Shown here piece after piece: positions 53,340-64,000 of a stretch of DNA of 64,000 nucleotides. The DNA is taken from positions 3,119,501-3,183,500 of the forward strand of contig WPIO01000033.1 in assembly GCA_009760855.2 (NCBI GenBank). The letters run 5' to 3'. This stretch comes from Cristatella mucedo (taxonomy: Eukaryota; Bryozoa; Phylactolaemata; Cristatellidae). Each line of letters begins with the position of its first letter. Within the stretch, counting starts at the first letter, position 1. The notes under the pieces are model-generated. The model ran no database searches and was not told the origin of the DNA. It was given only the letters and a program-made list of their open reading frames with translations. The position numbers and the translations under genes were made by a program.

Positions 53340-53900
53340 GGTTTGAGCACGTCTTCTTTGCTAAAAGAGCTAGGATGGTTGCCGGTTGAACAGCAGATAC
53401 AGAACAAAGTTCTTACGCTGACCCACAAGGCCCACCACGGCTTGGCTCCTTCGTACCTAGCTGAACTGCTGCACCAGTTTCAGCCTCTTCGCGCCCTCAG
53501 ATCCTGTGTGGACAATAAATTAGCTGTTTTATTCCTCCGCTTAGAGACCGTTGGCGAAAGAAGCTTTAGCTCTGTAGGTCCTAGACTGTGGAACTCGCTT
53601 CCACAATTCTTACGCAACGACAAATACTCTCCTGCTGCCGACTACAGCTCATCCTTTTCAGTGGTCCTGAGCTGCTACTTCGTGCTGCTCACTACCTCAA
53701 CTGCTCTCCTGACTCTGCTATGCTTCCCACTTTCTTTTTGTTGCGTGAGACGAAGTCTGTCGGCTACCAAATGCGTACCGAAAGCCACTTAGGCTGTGAG
53801 TGCGCTATACAAAACTCTCATGCGTAACACCCACATGGTCTTTATGACTTTGTGGAGTTACAGACGGAGATATATTACACTACATTATATTACATTGGTG
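53340..53900 (+). mobile_element. LINE family B 3' portion (uninterrupted copy)
   Basis: The frame shows LLKELGWLPVEQQIQNKVLT, AHHGLAPSYLAELLHQF and SFSSVGPRLWNSLPQFLRND, the C-terminal end of a CR1/L2-like RT polyprotein, followed by a ttaca/atta tail. A different family from LINE A, and 5'-truncated. Confidence 0.85.
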
Positions 53901-54339
53901 CTGCTTTCTTAGTCAGTACTGTATTCGTGAGGAGTACTTTCAGATATGCATAGGTGTTGAATAATTATGAGTATGAGATATTCTGTGCACTTCGAAATGA
54001 TTTTGAGATTTGAGCCCGGCTTTGGATGTACAGGAAGCCATGCTTTCACTTTCAATTAGCAGAAAAGGGCTGGCTTAATTGTGCTAGGTCAGGCGTCCAA
54101 AAATGGCATCTGGCGACCTGTCTGTTGCACAACCAGTAAATCGCTCGCTCATACTCATATCGATTTTAGCCACTTCCGTCAGTCGCGGAATTATTCAACC
54201 GCTCTAGCAAAGTGCACTTTCTTCCTTCCGCTAGGCCTGTCCGTCAGCAGTTCTCCGGAGGTGCTTGGCTGGGCTAGTGTGCAAGGGTCACACAGCCACC
54301 CGCAGCTCCAAGAGTACAGATAACGCCGAACTGCTGCAC

Positions 54340-55422
<1,083 letters not shown>

Positions 55423-55869
55423 CTGCAACTTCAACTAGATGCAACCCACTAATTCCCGGTTCTCAGGCCTCGCTATGACCTAACAGTAAGTTGTTGTCCG
55501 TATATGATGCGCACTAAGCCTATCTGAAAAAATGTTTTAATTCTGTTTGGAATGCATGACATTACTCAAAATAGGTGTAACACACTCGCGTAAGCATAAT
55601 CCAGCTGAGATAGCTTAATGGCTTTTGGCGCTCGGTTCGTGCGTCCGACTCGGAAGAGGGTGGAGGGCGGACGAAAACATGTGAGCGTATCGAATAGCAT
55701 TAACATTGTGGCATAACTTTTAAGGGAACACCAACATTTACAAATTGAGCGAAAATGTATAGTGTGTTTGTGAGAATTGTAGGGCCGAGCACCTGGTGCT
55801 AGAACGTATTGGTACGGTCATGGGAAATGAGCTAGCTGGCCAATTGATGGTTAGATAAGCGTACCGCAA

Positions 55870-56475
55870 CCAATGTGGTCTAAGCATTTGTGACATCCCG
55901 GCTGGACTTCTTTAACTAAGTCCTCGCACGTCTTCATGTGTGTGTAAGAATTAAGTGGTCGATGAGCTCTGTAGCTCTCAGGCCTGTAATGTGGTATACG
56001 TTGCTCTTTCCAAGTTACAGCACATCATCCGACCGGCACTGGCTCCCCATTAAGCAGTGTTTCGACTTAAAGGTTTTTTCACTCTCTTTTACGTTCATTT
56101 ATTCTCTTGCTCCAGCCTAACTATCAGAACTACTCACCAATCAGACTTCCCATGGTATATGCAGCTCTTCTGCCTCTTTTCATTTGGTTGTACTTCTAAA
56201 GAACCTCAAATCCATTGGAGACTGAACCTTTAGTTCCTATGCTTCCAAAGCCCGAAATTCACACCCAACTTACATCCGCGGATTTGACAAAATTGACGAA
56301 ATTTAAAAAGAAGCTAAAATCGCACTCGTTTCTCATAGCATTTGCTTCTTCGTATGTATTTCCTTTTTTGTGCTAATCTATCATGACACTACGAATTATA
56401 TCAGTAGCAAATCGACATGATTTCTTTCTAGCATATGTGTAACTGTATTGTACGCAGGTCTTATTATTATATTAA
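55870..56475 (+). mobile_element. LINE family A 3' fragment
   Basis: Contains the gcatttgtgacatcccggctg segment and the frame DRHWLPIKQCFDLKVFS, then post-RT sequence with gaacctttagttcctatgct and a 3' end near tgtgtaactgtattgtacg plus TTATTATTA. Confidence 0.75.
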
Positions 56476-56479
56476 CGGC

Positions 56480-59397
56480 GCCTATTCGGGAAGATTTGGT
56501 CACTTCGAGGAAAAGGACAGTTTTCGGGGATCCTTGTGTTTTGCTATTTAAAACAAACACTTAAAATCCTTCAGCATGGACAAGTTAGCGCCCCAATTTT
56601 ACCTTTTAAAATGATCAACAATCTAATTGAGGTTAAAATAGCACATCATTGGATGGGGCAGACGCTTTGTTTTGCATTTATGATGGCATATCTTCGTCGT
56701 GTTCCTGGTGTCTTAATTTCTTACCATCAAAAGGGCACTCAGAAAAGACAGCCACGTTTCAAACTTATTACCTGCTTCGCTGAACGCAAGAATATTAGTG
56801 TGGACTTGAAACTAATCTGTGAAAATTAAAGAATGAGTCAACCGAGCCTGAAACTCGAATTAAATTGAGAGTATTGACCGAAGAGAATCGCACAAAATGC
56901 ATTCGTTAAAGCTTCTAAGAAAATGAAAATTCTTACGTACTTGCAGGAACTGAATTTCTTTGGAGAGGTAGTGTTGTATACGCAAGCAATATTGGAATTC
57001 TACAAGCCACGAATCAATATTCGAATGAATTTTTAACGCCTCAAAGATCTATAGACGTTTCAGACCTATTAGGGCCTGGCCATTCTCTTTGAATGATGCA
57101 GGAAGTGCTAAGCAAACCACGGTCTCTGACTGAAAATTAATGCTTTCTGTGGCACATTGCCTCTGCTTGTCATTCGGTTCCAGTGAGTTTCGAACAAACA
57201 GCCCAAGCAGTGATGAATGCAACTAATTAGTAAGTTAACGATGGGTTACAATTGAATTGAAAGCTTTGGAAATCTTCGGGGTCTGCTGGGTCATAGCGAG
57301 TAAGATATCCGAAACGCATCAAGAGAAGCATCGGGCCGCCTCCCCCATACCCGTACGAAGAACCACAGTACGATTAGAGAAACAACTTGCTAGCAGATGG
57401 AGTAGCACCAGGCTGCCCTCTAGACGTGCTTTAGGAGAAAACAGACGGGTTTGAGAAACAGTACTGTTATCAGCGCGTGTTACACTCACGGCTACTAGGC
57501 ATGTATTCATCGCATTAGAAAGATGGCCTACCGTTTCTGATGTTAGCGCTGGTCAGATGGAAGATAAACAACAGCAGCAACCAACGACGAAGGCGAAAAA
57601 CTATTCCTGCTGCTGTTCCCACCACACGATGTCTGTCATCCATGAGGCTCTAGCTCTTTTTGAAGCTAGCTGTGTCACAGTGTCCAGGGTTCCTCAGGCC
57701 GTTGCACGCTGCAATTTGGCTCCAGTTCTGAAGAAGAAGCTGGGCTGGTGCTTTGTTCGGGGGTCCTCTAAGAGCTCCTACTTGGTATTGATTGCAGCTC
57801 ATTGGCCATCGCGTTAGAGATCACTTGCCTCCGGGCTCAGCCCGGTGTCTCCGTATGTCCGGAAGAAGTCAATACTGATGTAAGCTGACCCTCCCTCAGT
57901 TGGCTCCGTTCGGGTATGCAGCAGGCATGCATCATGTGCAGACGCCGGCCGTATGCAGACGAGAAGATTGCACTGATTGTCCCTGATCGGCAGCCGCTGC
58001 TTGGCCTGCATACCCTCGATAAGTGAGGAAATCAGGAAGATACTCGGAGTTTATTCTATGAAGAAATAGTTTCTTCACCCATGAAAGGCAACGCTAAGCG
58101 CTGAATAAGCAGCCCCGTTGATTATCAAATGGATATATTACGAATCAAACAAAATTTGACCTTCTTTTTGACCTTCTTTCTCTTCCGATATTTTCTCTTC
58201 TTAGTCGTCTAATTGCAAAGCCAGCAACTCGCTGTGGCTATAACGTGCATACAGCGCGTCTTTCTCACCGCCTAAAAGAGAAACTAAAAGTAGCTATGAA
58301 GACCGGCTTCGCTGTGCCTCTATTGAGTAGCAGGAAGGGTAGTAAAAACGCAGGCGTTTGAGGCATTTTTCTTTGAGGCGAGAGAATCCACGCATATTAG
58401 AAAATATATCACTGACCTGGCCTGGTATGCAGGCGCTGGTAGAGTTCCAGTGGACATGCAGAAGCCATATATGATGTAGGCCTCAAGCGTCCTACCCGTC
58501 AAAGTGGTTTTTGCCGTTACGGTTGATTTTATGCGATCTTACGACATATGATTTTGATTTCACTACACATTGCGTTTATTAGCCCATGACTTCACTGCTC
58601 GTGCTCAAGTGTTGGGAAATTCACGTGAACGCACAACCACAGGCATTTCCGAACACTCGCATTCGAAGCTCGACCCCACACAAGCTGTTGCACAGGTAAT
58701 GACACGTAAGCTATTTGGAGTGTTCACATACTAATTTCTGACAACTTTTTGAATTCATAATCAGATATCTGGCCGACACAGGGACATGGAAAGCACCAGC
58801 TAATTAAACAGCCGTGTCTCTAACAATCTCTATTTTTAAGATGGAGTCACTCGAGAATAGCTGGAAATGGCAGTCCTACTTTACCTTTTTTTCTGGCTTT
58901 AAGCAGCTGAATAAATGTTTTTCGAGCCAATTTTGCACACTCCGCTGTGGCTGCAACCCAATTAGCCATTAGCCAACAACAAGGATGAGAGTATTTATCG
59001 ATTTTTGAGCGGGCAGCCATCTCAAAGCCTATACGACAACCAATCAATATGGGGTAGCACAACGTCTATTTTTGCAATATCTTGCCTAAAAGTCTGATTG
59101 CGGTATGTTAAACCGCAGGTTTGTCATACCTGCCCAAGTCAAGATAGCATGATCTTGTGACTACAGGCACTAAGTATTCTGTCCTTATCGGAAAGGACTA
59201 CAGAGACACTAAATATTCTGTCCTTATCAGAAATGCTACATTTCTAGAATGAGTTGGTCATTCAAGAATGGCATCCTAACGCCTCGGAGGTGACATTTAA
59301 AATTAAAGAGCTGCAGGCGGAAGGGCAGTGGCGATGCGGTTGTCTAGAGTTCAATGGAGCAGCCAACGCGCTGCCCTGGCACGGCAGTAAGACACAA
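56480..59397. other. Region between receptor genes without recognised genes
   Basis: Apart from the weak candidate exon at 57829-58005, open frames are short and unmatched. A direct repeat near 59165-59232 (actaa(g/a)tattctgtcctt twice) is the only other structure seen. Confidence 0.5.
57829..58005 (-). other. Candidate orphan exon (59 codons, GC-AG)
   Basis: Open frame AKQRLPIRDNQCNLLVCIRP, TEGGSAYISIDFFRTYGDTG, LSPE. It lies between an acceptor (gagggtatgcag) and a GC-type donor (cggag|gcaagt), with higher GC than its surroundings. The product is not recognised. It lies 5' of receptor A exons and 3' of receptor B, so its gene is unknown. It may be chance. Confidence 0.25.
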
Positions 59398-59403
59398 TTT
59401 ATT
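59398..59403 (-). promoter_or_regulatory. Possible polyadenylation signal of receptor B
   Basis: AATAAA on the reverse strand, about 330 bases after the gene B stop codon. The hexamer alone is weak evidence. Confidence 0.35.
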
Positions 59404-59732
59404 CGCATTGCATCCATAATCACACTAAGCCAATTGCTTAGCCGGTTCGACGCCAGCAGTGCGCGATGGCGCAGGCAAAGCCGATGCGGCCACCAGTGAG
59501 CATTTGTACAGTCCCTGATTCCGGGAACGAAGCCCAGTAGCACAGTACAACAATGTGCTAAGAATGAACGGTTTCTAACACACGAGGCTCTGGCCTGACT
59601 TTTCGCGAAACCTATTACTAAAGTACAGCAGGGACAAAACAAGAATGCGTCATGTATGTATCTCGTGCAAAGTTACTCGGGATCAGGCATGTTCACGCCA
59701 AATCCTCAGACAGCAAGTAATTGCATAGGACC

Positions 59733-60385
59733 TTAAGAGATAACAAATGGTGGCTTGAGAAGAGGAAGTATAATAAGGATCACGATTGAAGATGTAGCGA
59801 TGAATACAAAATACATGATGAGCAGGCAGCGGTCGATAACCTTGGCCACTGCCATCCATTCCTGGCGGGTGGCTTCTGCTTTTTCAGCATTCTTACGCTC
59901 TTTCTGCAGGGTTTTGATATGCTCCAGAATCTCCTCGAGGATGACGTTCCGCGATGGGCGCAGAAGAAAAGCCAGCTTGTCATCCGTGGTAGACACGCTC
60001 TTTTTAACTCCAACGCCCACTCCACCGTGGTGTCGAGTGCGAGGCGAGCGGCCAATGGTTCCCGTGGTCGAGTTTCGCATCTGCTCCGTATGCAGCTTGC
60101 CGATGGCGTTTCTCCGTTGCAGCAGCAACGGTAGGGCGTCCAGGTACTCAAGAGGTGCAGTGCCATTCTCACCGAACTCGGCTTCGGGCCCTTTAGCGAC
60201 ATTCTTGCGACTGTATTTTTCCACAATGCTGTGCATGCAGACCATTTTCGCCAGTCCGTCGAATACCAGGTGTCGAATGATCCCCGGTACTCGCGTCTCG
60301 TCGCCGCTATGATGAACACTGAGGACGACAACGGTTGAAAATACGGAGCACGTCGTGATGGCCAGAAAAGTGGCCAGGTAGATAC
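59733..60385 (-). CDS. Receptor B exon: TM3, cytoplasmic loop, TM4, stop
   Basis: Starts after ttctctcgcag. Encodes IYLATFLAITTCSVFSTVVV, VHHSGDETRVPGIIRHLVF, LEYLDALPLLLQRRNAIGK, TDDKLAFLLRPSRNVILEEI, VIDRCLLIMYFVFIATSSIV, ending LLKPPFVIS. The loop differs from gene A around KNVAKGPEAEFGENGTAP and VGVGVKKSVSTT. 653 bp, against 656 bp in A. Confidence 0.97.
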
Positions 60386-62716
60386 CTGCGAGAGAATCAA
60401 GAATGCTGGGATGAAGGAAATGGATGTGTTCGCTCACAGAAGCTATCGCTAATGCAATTGGTTAGCTACATCTGTAAATGTCTCGGCAGGTGACATGTCG
60501 CTGGCGGCTGTGGTCGGCAGTTATCGCTAAAGCCACAAATAGCTTTACTTGGGTATTTCATACTTGGTATTTTGGCAAAGAATTTGAACTACGACCCTCT
60601 TACGCTAAGCTGTTTAGTTTTCCGAAGATCGCAGTCAAAGGCGGGTGTAGTATTTCCGTACCCCAATTAACATACCCCCTACACACTCGTTTGTTCACAC
60701 TAATATTTTACAACGCTGAATAATTCTGTTTACTAGATACCACGTGTCAAGACATTTTTTTGATTGGGAGAGATTGAGAGATTGGTAGGCAGTTTAATTA
60801 GTTTGATTGAATTCATAAACAAAAATTTCAGACAACGATCTAGAAATTTGCACCTTTATTAAAAATAGTATTGGTTGATCACTCAAGGCTGGTAAATAAT
60901 TGATGTAAGGAAGCTTAATCTGAAAGCACTGCACACGTTGGTGCACCCCTTTAATCTCATGCTGAATGTTTCAAAAATATTTCCGCCCTTGCTCCCATCT
61001 GAATAGAGATCCTAGAAGAGAACATCCTTAGAAAGTGGAAAATCGAACGGTTTAAATATTTAAAGTGTCTAAGCACGCACCCGACCCGGAGCCTTCATGG
61101 CCACATCAAATCCGGCAAAAATCTGGTCCTATTTACTCCTGTACAGTGACGGAGGCAGGATTCTTATCTAGGGGGAAAGAACCGCAAGATTTTCAAGTAC
61201 GCGGGCCAGAAACGCAATTAATGAAAGCTATAGCGTTCAATCATTTTGTTTATTCGTCACGAACTCGGTGGTTGCTCATGGAGTGAAATTAAAGCGCAAT
61301 TTCTTCATTGGTGACGGTCGCGTGGCGTAGGAATAGGATGCAACCCAGCTCACTGCCTCGCTGCAGGGGAGGGGCAAATGTCCCACCTGCCCCCTGGCTC
61401 TGCCACGGCTCCCATAGGCGTTAAGACGAGCGCTCGCATTCGTTCGGGCAGCCTTCGATTATCTACCGGATACTGTCTCGATAGTCTAGTCAGATAGTCT
61501 GTCTAGATAGTCCAGATACTGTCTAGTAATGAACGAAAGCCGACTGCAAAAAACTCACTTGGAATCATCTTAGTGGGCCCAGCCATGACGAGCCAATGCT
61601 CAATCGTTTCCAGCACACGTTTAAAGTCCCGGCCGTTATTGCGTCCTGTAGATGCGATTTCACAGGAGCTTCTGTACAGTAGAGTGGCTAGCCTTCCAGT
61701 AATCACGGAAAACATAACAAAAACTTGTAAAAAGCCTATTTGCTAAAGCCAAGGTCTCGTTATGGGTGCACGGTAGCATAGTGTCCAGTAATAGCTTATG
61801 TAGCGAGTCCTCAGTATGGAACGCCATTGAGCGGACGAATTATCTATTCTTGGAACCGGAGGGAACAGGAGCAAAAGGAAGCAAATCTAAAGTAGTGCAA
61901 CTGTTTTCCATTACAAAACCGGGCTTATAGTAGCCAAGCTTACTACGTACATTAGAATTTTTGATTTTTGGAATTAATCTCCGAATTTTTATGATCTCTT
62001 CGTGAAGAAAGTCAACGTCTCGTCGGCAGTGCATAGCCTATACTAAACTAAAGCTAGGACAGTTTCTGTTGCGCATGCTCAAAGCCGCAAGCGCACAAAA
62101 ATGTCGTCTGACACCACGGAGGGGATATTTATCTAGGTGATCGTGGCTGCGAAACATTAAGTGTCAGGGCTGGCGCAGCTATAGCCCCATGGAACGCTCA
62201 GTGAAAGACACAGCAGGGCTAGCCAAACTAAAACCGCACGGACTCTTTTCTATGTAAGAGCGTTGGTCAAAATTCTAAACGAGCTGAAAAGAATGAGCTT
62301 TACTTGCAGTGATATTTGGCCTAAAGCCAGGGTGCCGAAACAGCCGTTTTTGACGATCCGTTGGAGTCGACTTGGAGGAAGCAAACAATAAATATGTAAA
62401 ATTTTCCCATATGTAATAAAGTTTCAGAAACGCTCAATAACTCTTACTTATGATCGGCACGGTGTCAGAATTTTTCGGTATGCTTTCGGCGATCAAGAGC
62501 AAGAACACGGTGAAGGAGAGTAGCACCGTTACACCGAGTCCAATCTTTTCTCCTTCGTCGGGTGGCAGCAGGAAGACGAGCGTGACGAGAAAGGAGAGCA
62601 TGATACAAGGTGCCAAGATGTTGGTGATGTAGAACAAGTACTTCCGTCGCAGATACATGGTGAAGTAGATAGATGGATAGGGCGTGTCGCCGCAACACGC
62701 GTAGTACTTGTCCTGC
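59733..62716 (-). CDS. Nicotinic acetylcholine receptor alpha-type subunit, gene B (partial)
   Basis: The last two exons of a second receptor subunit lie upstream of, and on the same strand as, gene A. Exon lengths and phases match gene A (269 bp, then a TM3-TM4 exon starting at phase 1). It has the same YYACC loop C and cation-type TM2, hence alpha-type and expected to be cation-selective. The TM3-TM4 exon has diverged, mainly in the cytoplasmic loop. The ligand-domain exons are not in 62717-64000 and must lie to the right of the window. The intron at 60386-62447 holds no conserved exon. Confidence 0.93.
62448..62716 (-). CDS. Receptor B exon: loop C, TM1, TM2
   Basis: 269 bp with the same splice sites (cgtttcag acceptor, ataa|gtaag donor) and identical protein to gene A 38423-38691. 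Three silent differences are seen, in a Pro, a Cys and a Ser codon. Similarity to gene A ends within about 15 bases outside each splice site. Confidence 0.98.
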
Positions 62717-64000
62717 CTGAAACGGAGCGAGTTCGTAAGCCGTTCGTCTAACCGGTACCCAGCTTTGAAACGTCTGGTAGGTATGACATGATAATGCGAA
62801 GTAAAAAGCACGCCGTGGTACCTCCGCTGTCAGCCATCTGTCGTGAATTATAATAATAACGGTAATACTAATAATACAGTAATGAATTTCCATTACGTCC
62901 CAAGAGAACAAATGATCTTTCCAGACTTTTTACTTCTGCCGGAAAGGATGCGTATCAACTGATCAATGGGAATAACATGCACAACACAAATGAATAAAAG
63001 AGATGTTATAAGGAAGAGGTATAATGCCGAAGCAGCTAATATCTTAGTCGCCACCAAAGAGAGCAGTGCAGCTGCTCTATTGTAGATACAGCTCAAATAG
63101 CTATCCGCAATTGCATTAGACAGGGTGTCAGAAAAAGCATTCCCTCACATCAATACCGATATATTAGTCATCAGAGCACATTTCTTCGAACAGCAAAATA
63201 CTAACTCGGCTAAAATCCTTCAATCTCTCCAACATAAGCTAACTGCTAAGGTTGTTCGCTTGTGGCGTATATCTTTCCATAGACTCGGTAACTGTCTCAG
63301 TATATTATGGTTAATCATCTAGTTGAACACTTAAATTCGAAGTAGCTCCATTATGGCTTTTTTACAGCATGAAGACGCCTTGAGTCGACCAGTGACCTAA
63401 ACTGAAGCACGATCTCGACGAAACGATTTGGGTTGCTGGTTTATAGAACCGCAAATATGTTAACTACCGCCCGGTTATGGACAAGCGGCAAGCGATCAGC
63501 GAATATCCTGCTGCCAGCAGGATTTGTACAACTTACCTACGAGATCATGATTCCGTGACTCCAATAACTCGTTTTAATAATCAACCGTTGCGGGAGAGTG
63601 TAAAAGTTTTAGTTGCAGCGAATAATGACGGAAATAGTTGGCTAGATTGACTAAGTCGATATTCTTCCAGTGACATTTTTCTGGCCATATCCCGGAGCTC
63701 GTGGCCAATATTGGTTCTTCTGACGCACACTACCGCTCTTATGAAAAAGCGAATCTATTTGCTGGTCACCAGCGGGTTGCTGAGGCTTAGCAACCCAATG
63801 ATTTTTAATGAGGACGTATAGAAAAAACTAGCATTACTTTGCCCGAAAGCATATTTTTATTCCAAGAGAATGGTAGATGCAGTGTGATGAAACATCATGC
63901 ACTTTTTTCGAAGCACTGTAAAGATAAGAATTTGATACCTCTTAATAAGCTCATGACAGACGTTCCGTGACACTGACCGCACACGAGCTGCAAGGAAGTG
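62717..64000 (-). other. Receptor B upstream intron, to window edge
   Basis: I looked for the Cys-loop exons seen in gene A (CKLHF-like, FFPFDDQ-like) and did not see them. Sequence is AT-rich with short random frames. Confidence 0.6.

Noticed and set aside
61503-62034. Reverse-strand ORFs of 64-70 codons in the receptor B intron
   Set aside because: One ends near a gtgagt donor, but there is no similarity to receptors and they lie between two exons that already join in phase.

Overview
The window looks like nuclear DNA from an invertebrate animal. It holds two kinds of intron-rich gene, convergently arranged. An ATAD2-type AAA-ATPase/bromodomain gene runs on the + strand from about 0.4 to 27.6 kb. 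Two tandem alpha-type nicotinic acetylcholine receptor (Cys-loop channel) genes lie on the - strand from about 32.4 kb to beyond the right edge. Introns are GT-AG, long and loaded with CR1/L2-like LINE fragments, tRNA-derived SINEs, minisatellites and very long CT/GA microsatellites. The phylum cannot be fixed from the sequence. A lophotrochozoan, possibly a flatworm, would fit, but that is only an inference.

0-27.6 kb: 22 exons of the ATAD2 gene could be joined with consistent splice phases into about 1,370 codons, close to the length of vertebrate ATAD2. In order they encode an acidic/basic N-terminal region, a full AAA module, a degenerate second AAA module, a bromodomain and a conserved C-terminal helix region. 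Eight exons (AAA modules) are packed into a GC-rich 2.3 kb block at 14.67-16.99 kb; the other introns are long and AT-rich. One short intron inside the first AAA domain is mostly 15 perfect copies of an 18-bp repeat. It has a length divisible by three and contains no in-frame stop.

27.65-32.42 kb: the convergent intergenic region, with no gene I can support. 32.4-49.3 kb: receptor gene A, read right to left. It has an N-terminal extension exon, an N-terminal ligand-domain exon, the WxPD exon, two Cys-loop exons, a loop C + TM1-TM2 exon and a TM3-TM4 exon. One small exon expected between 42.1 and 46.0 kb was not found. 49.3-59.7 kb: mostly repeats, namely a LINE with a SINE dimer inserted in it, a second LINE family, a 1.07-kb GA array and one weak candidate exon. 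59.7-62.7 kb: receptor gene B. Only its last two exons are visible and its 5' part lies beyond 64 kb.

The receptor pair is the most interesting biology. The loop C/TM1/TM2 exons of A and B differ at only 3 of 269 bases, all silent, inside diverged introns. Their TM3-TM4 exons have diverged clearly at both DNA and protein level. That pattern suggests local gene conversion of the pore exon. I did not find a wholly new kind of system (no CRISPR, defence or operon-like structure). The strongest unusual signals are the pore-exon homogenisation, the readable minisatellite intron and the nested retrotransposons.
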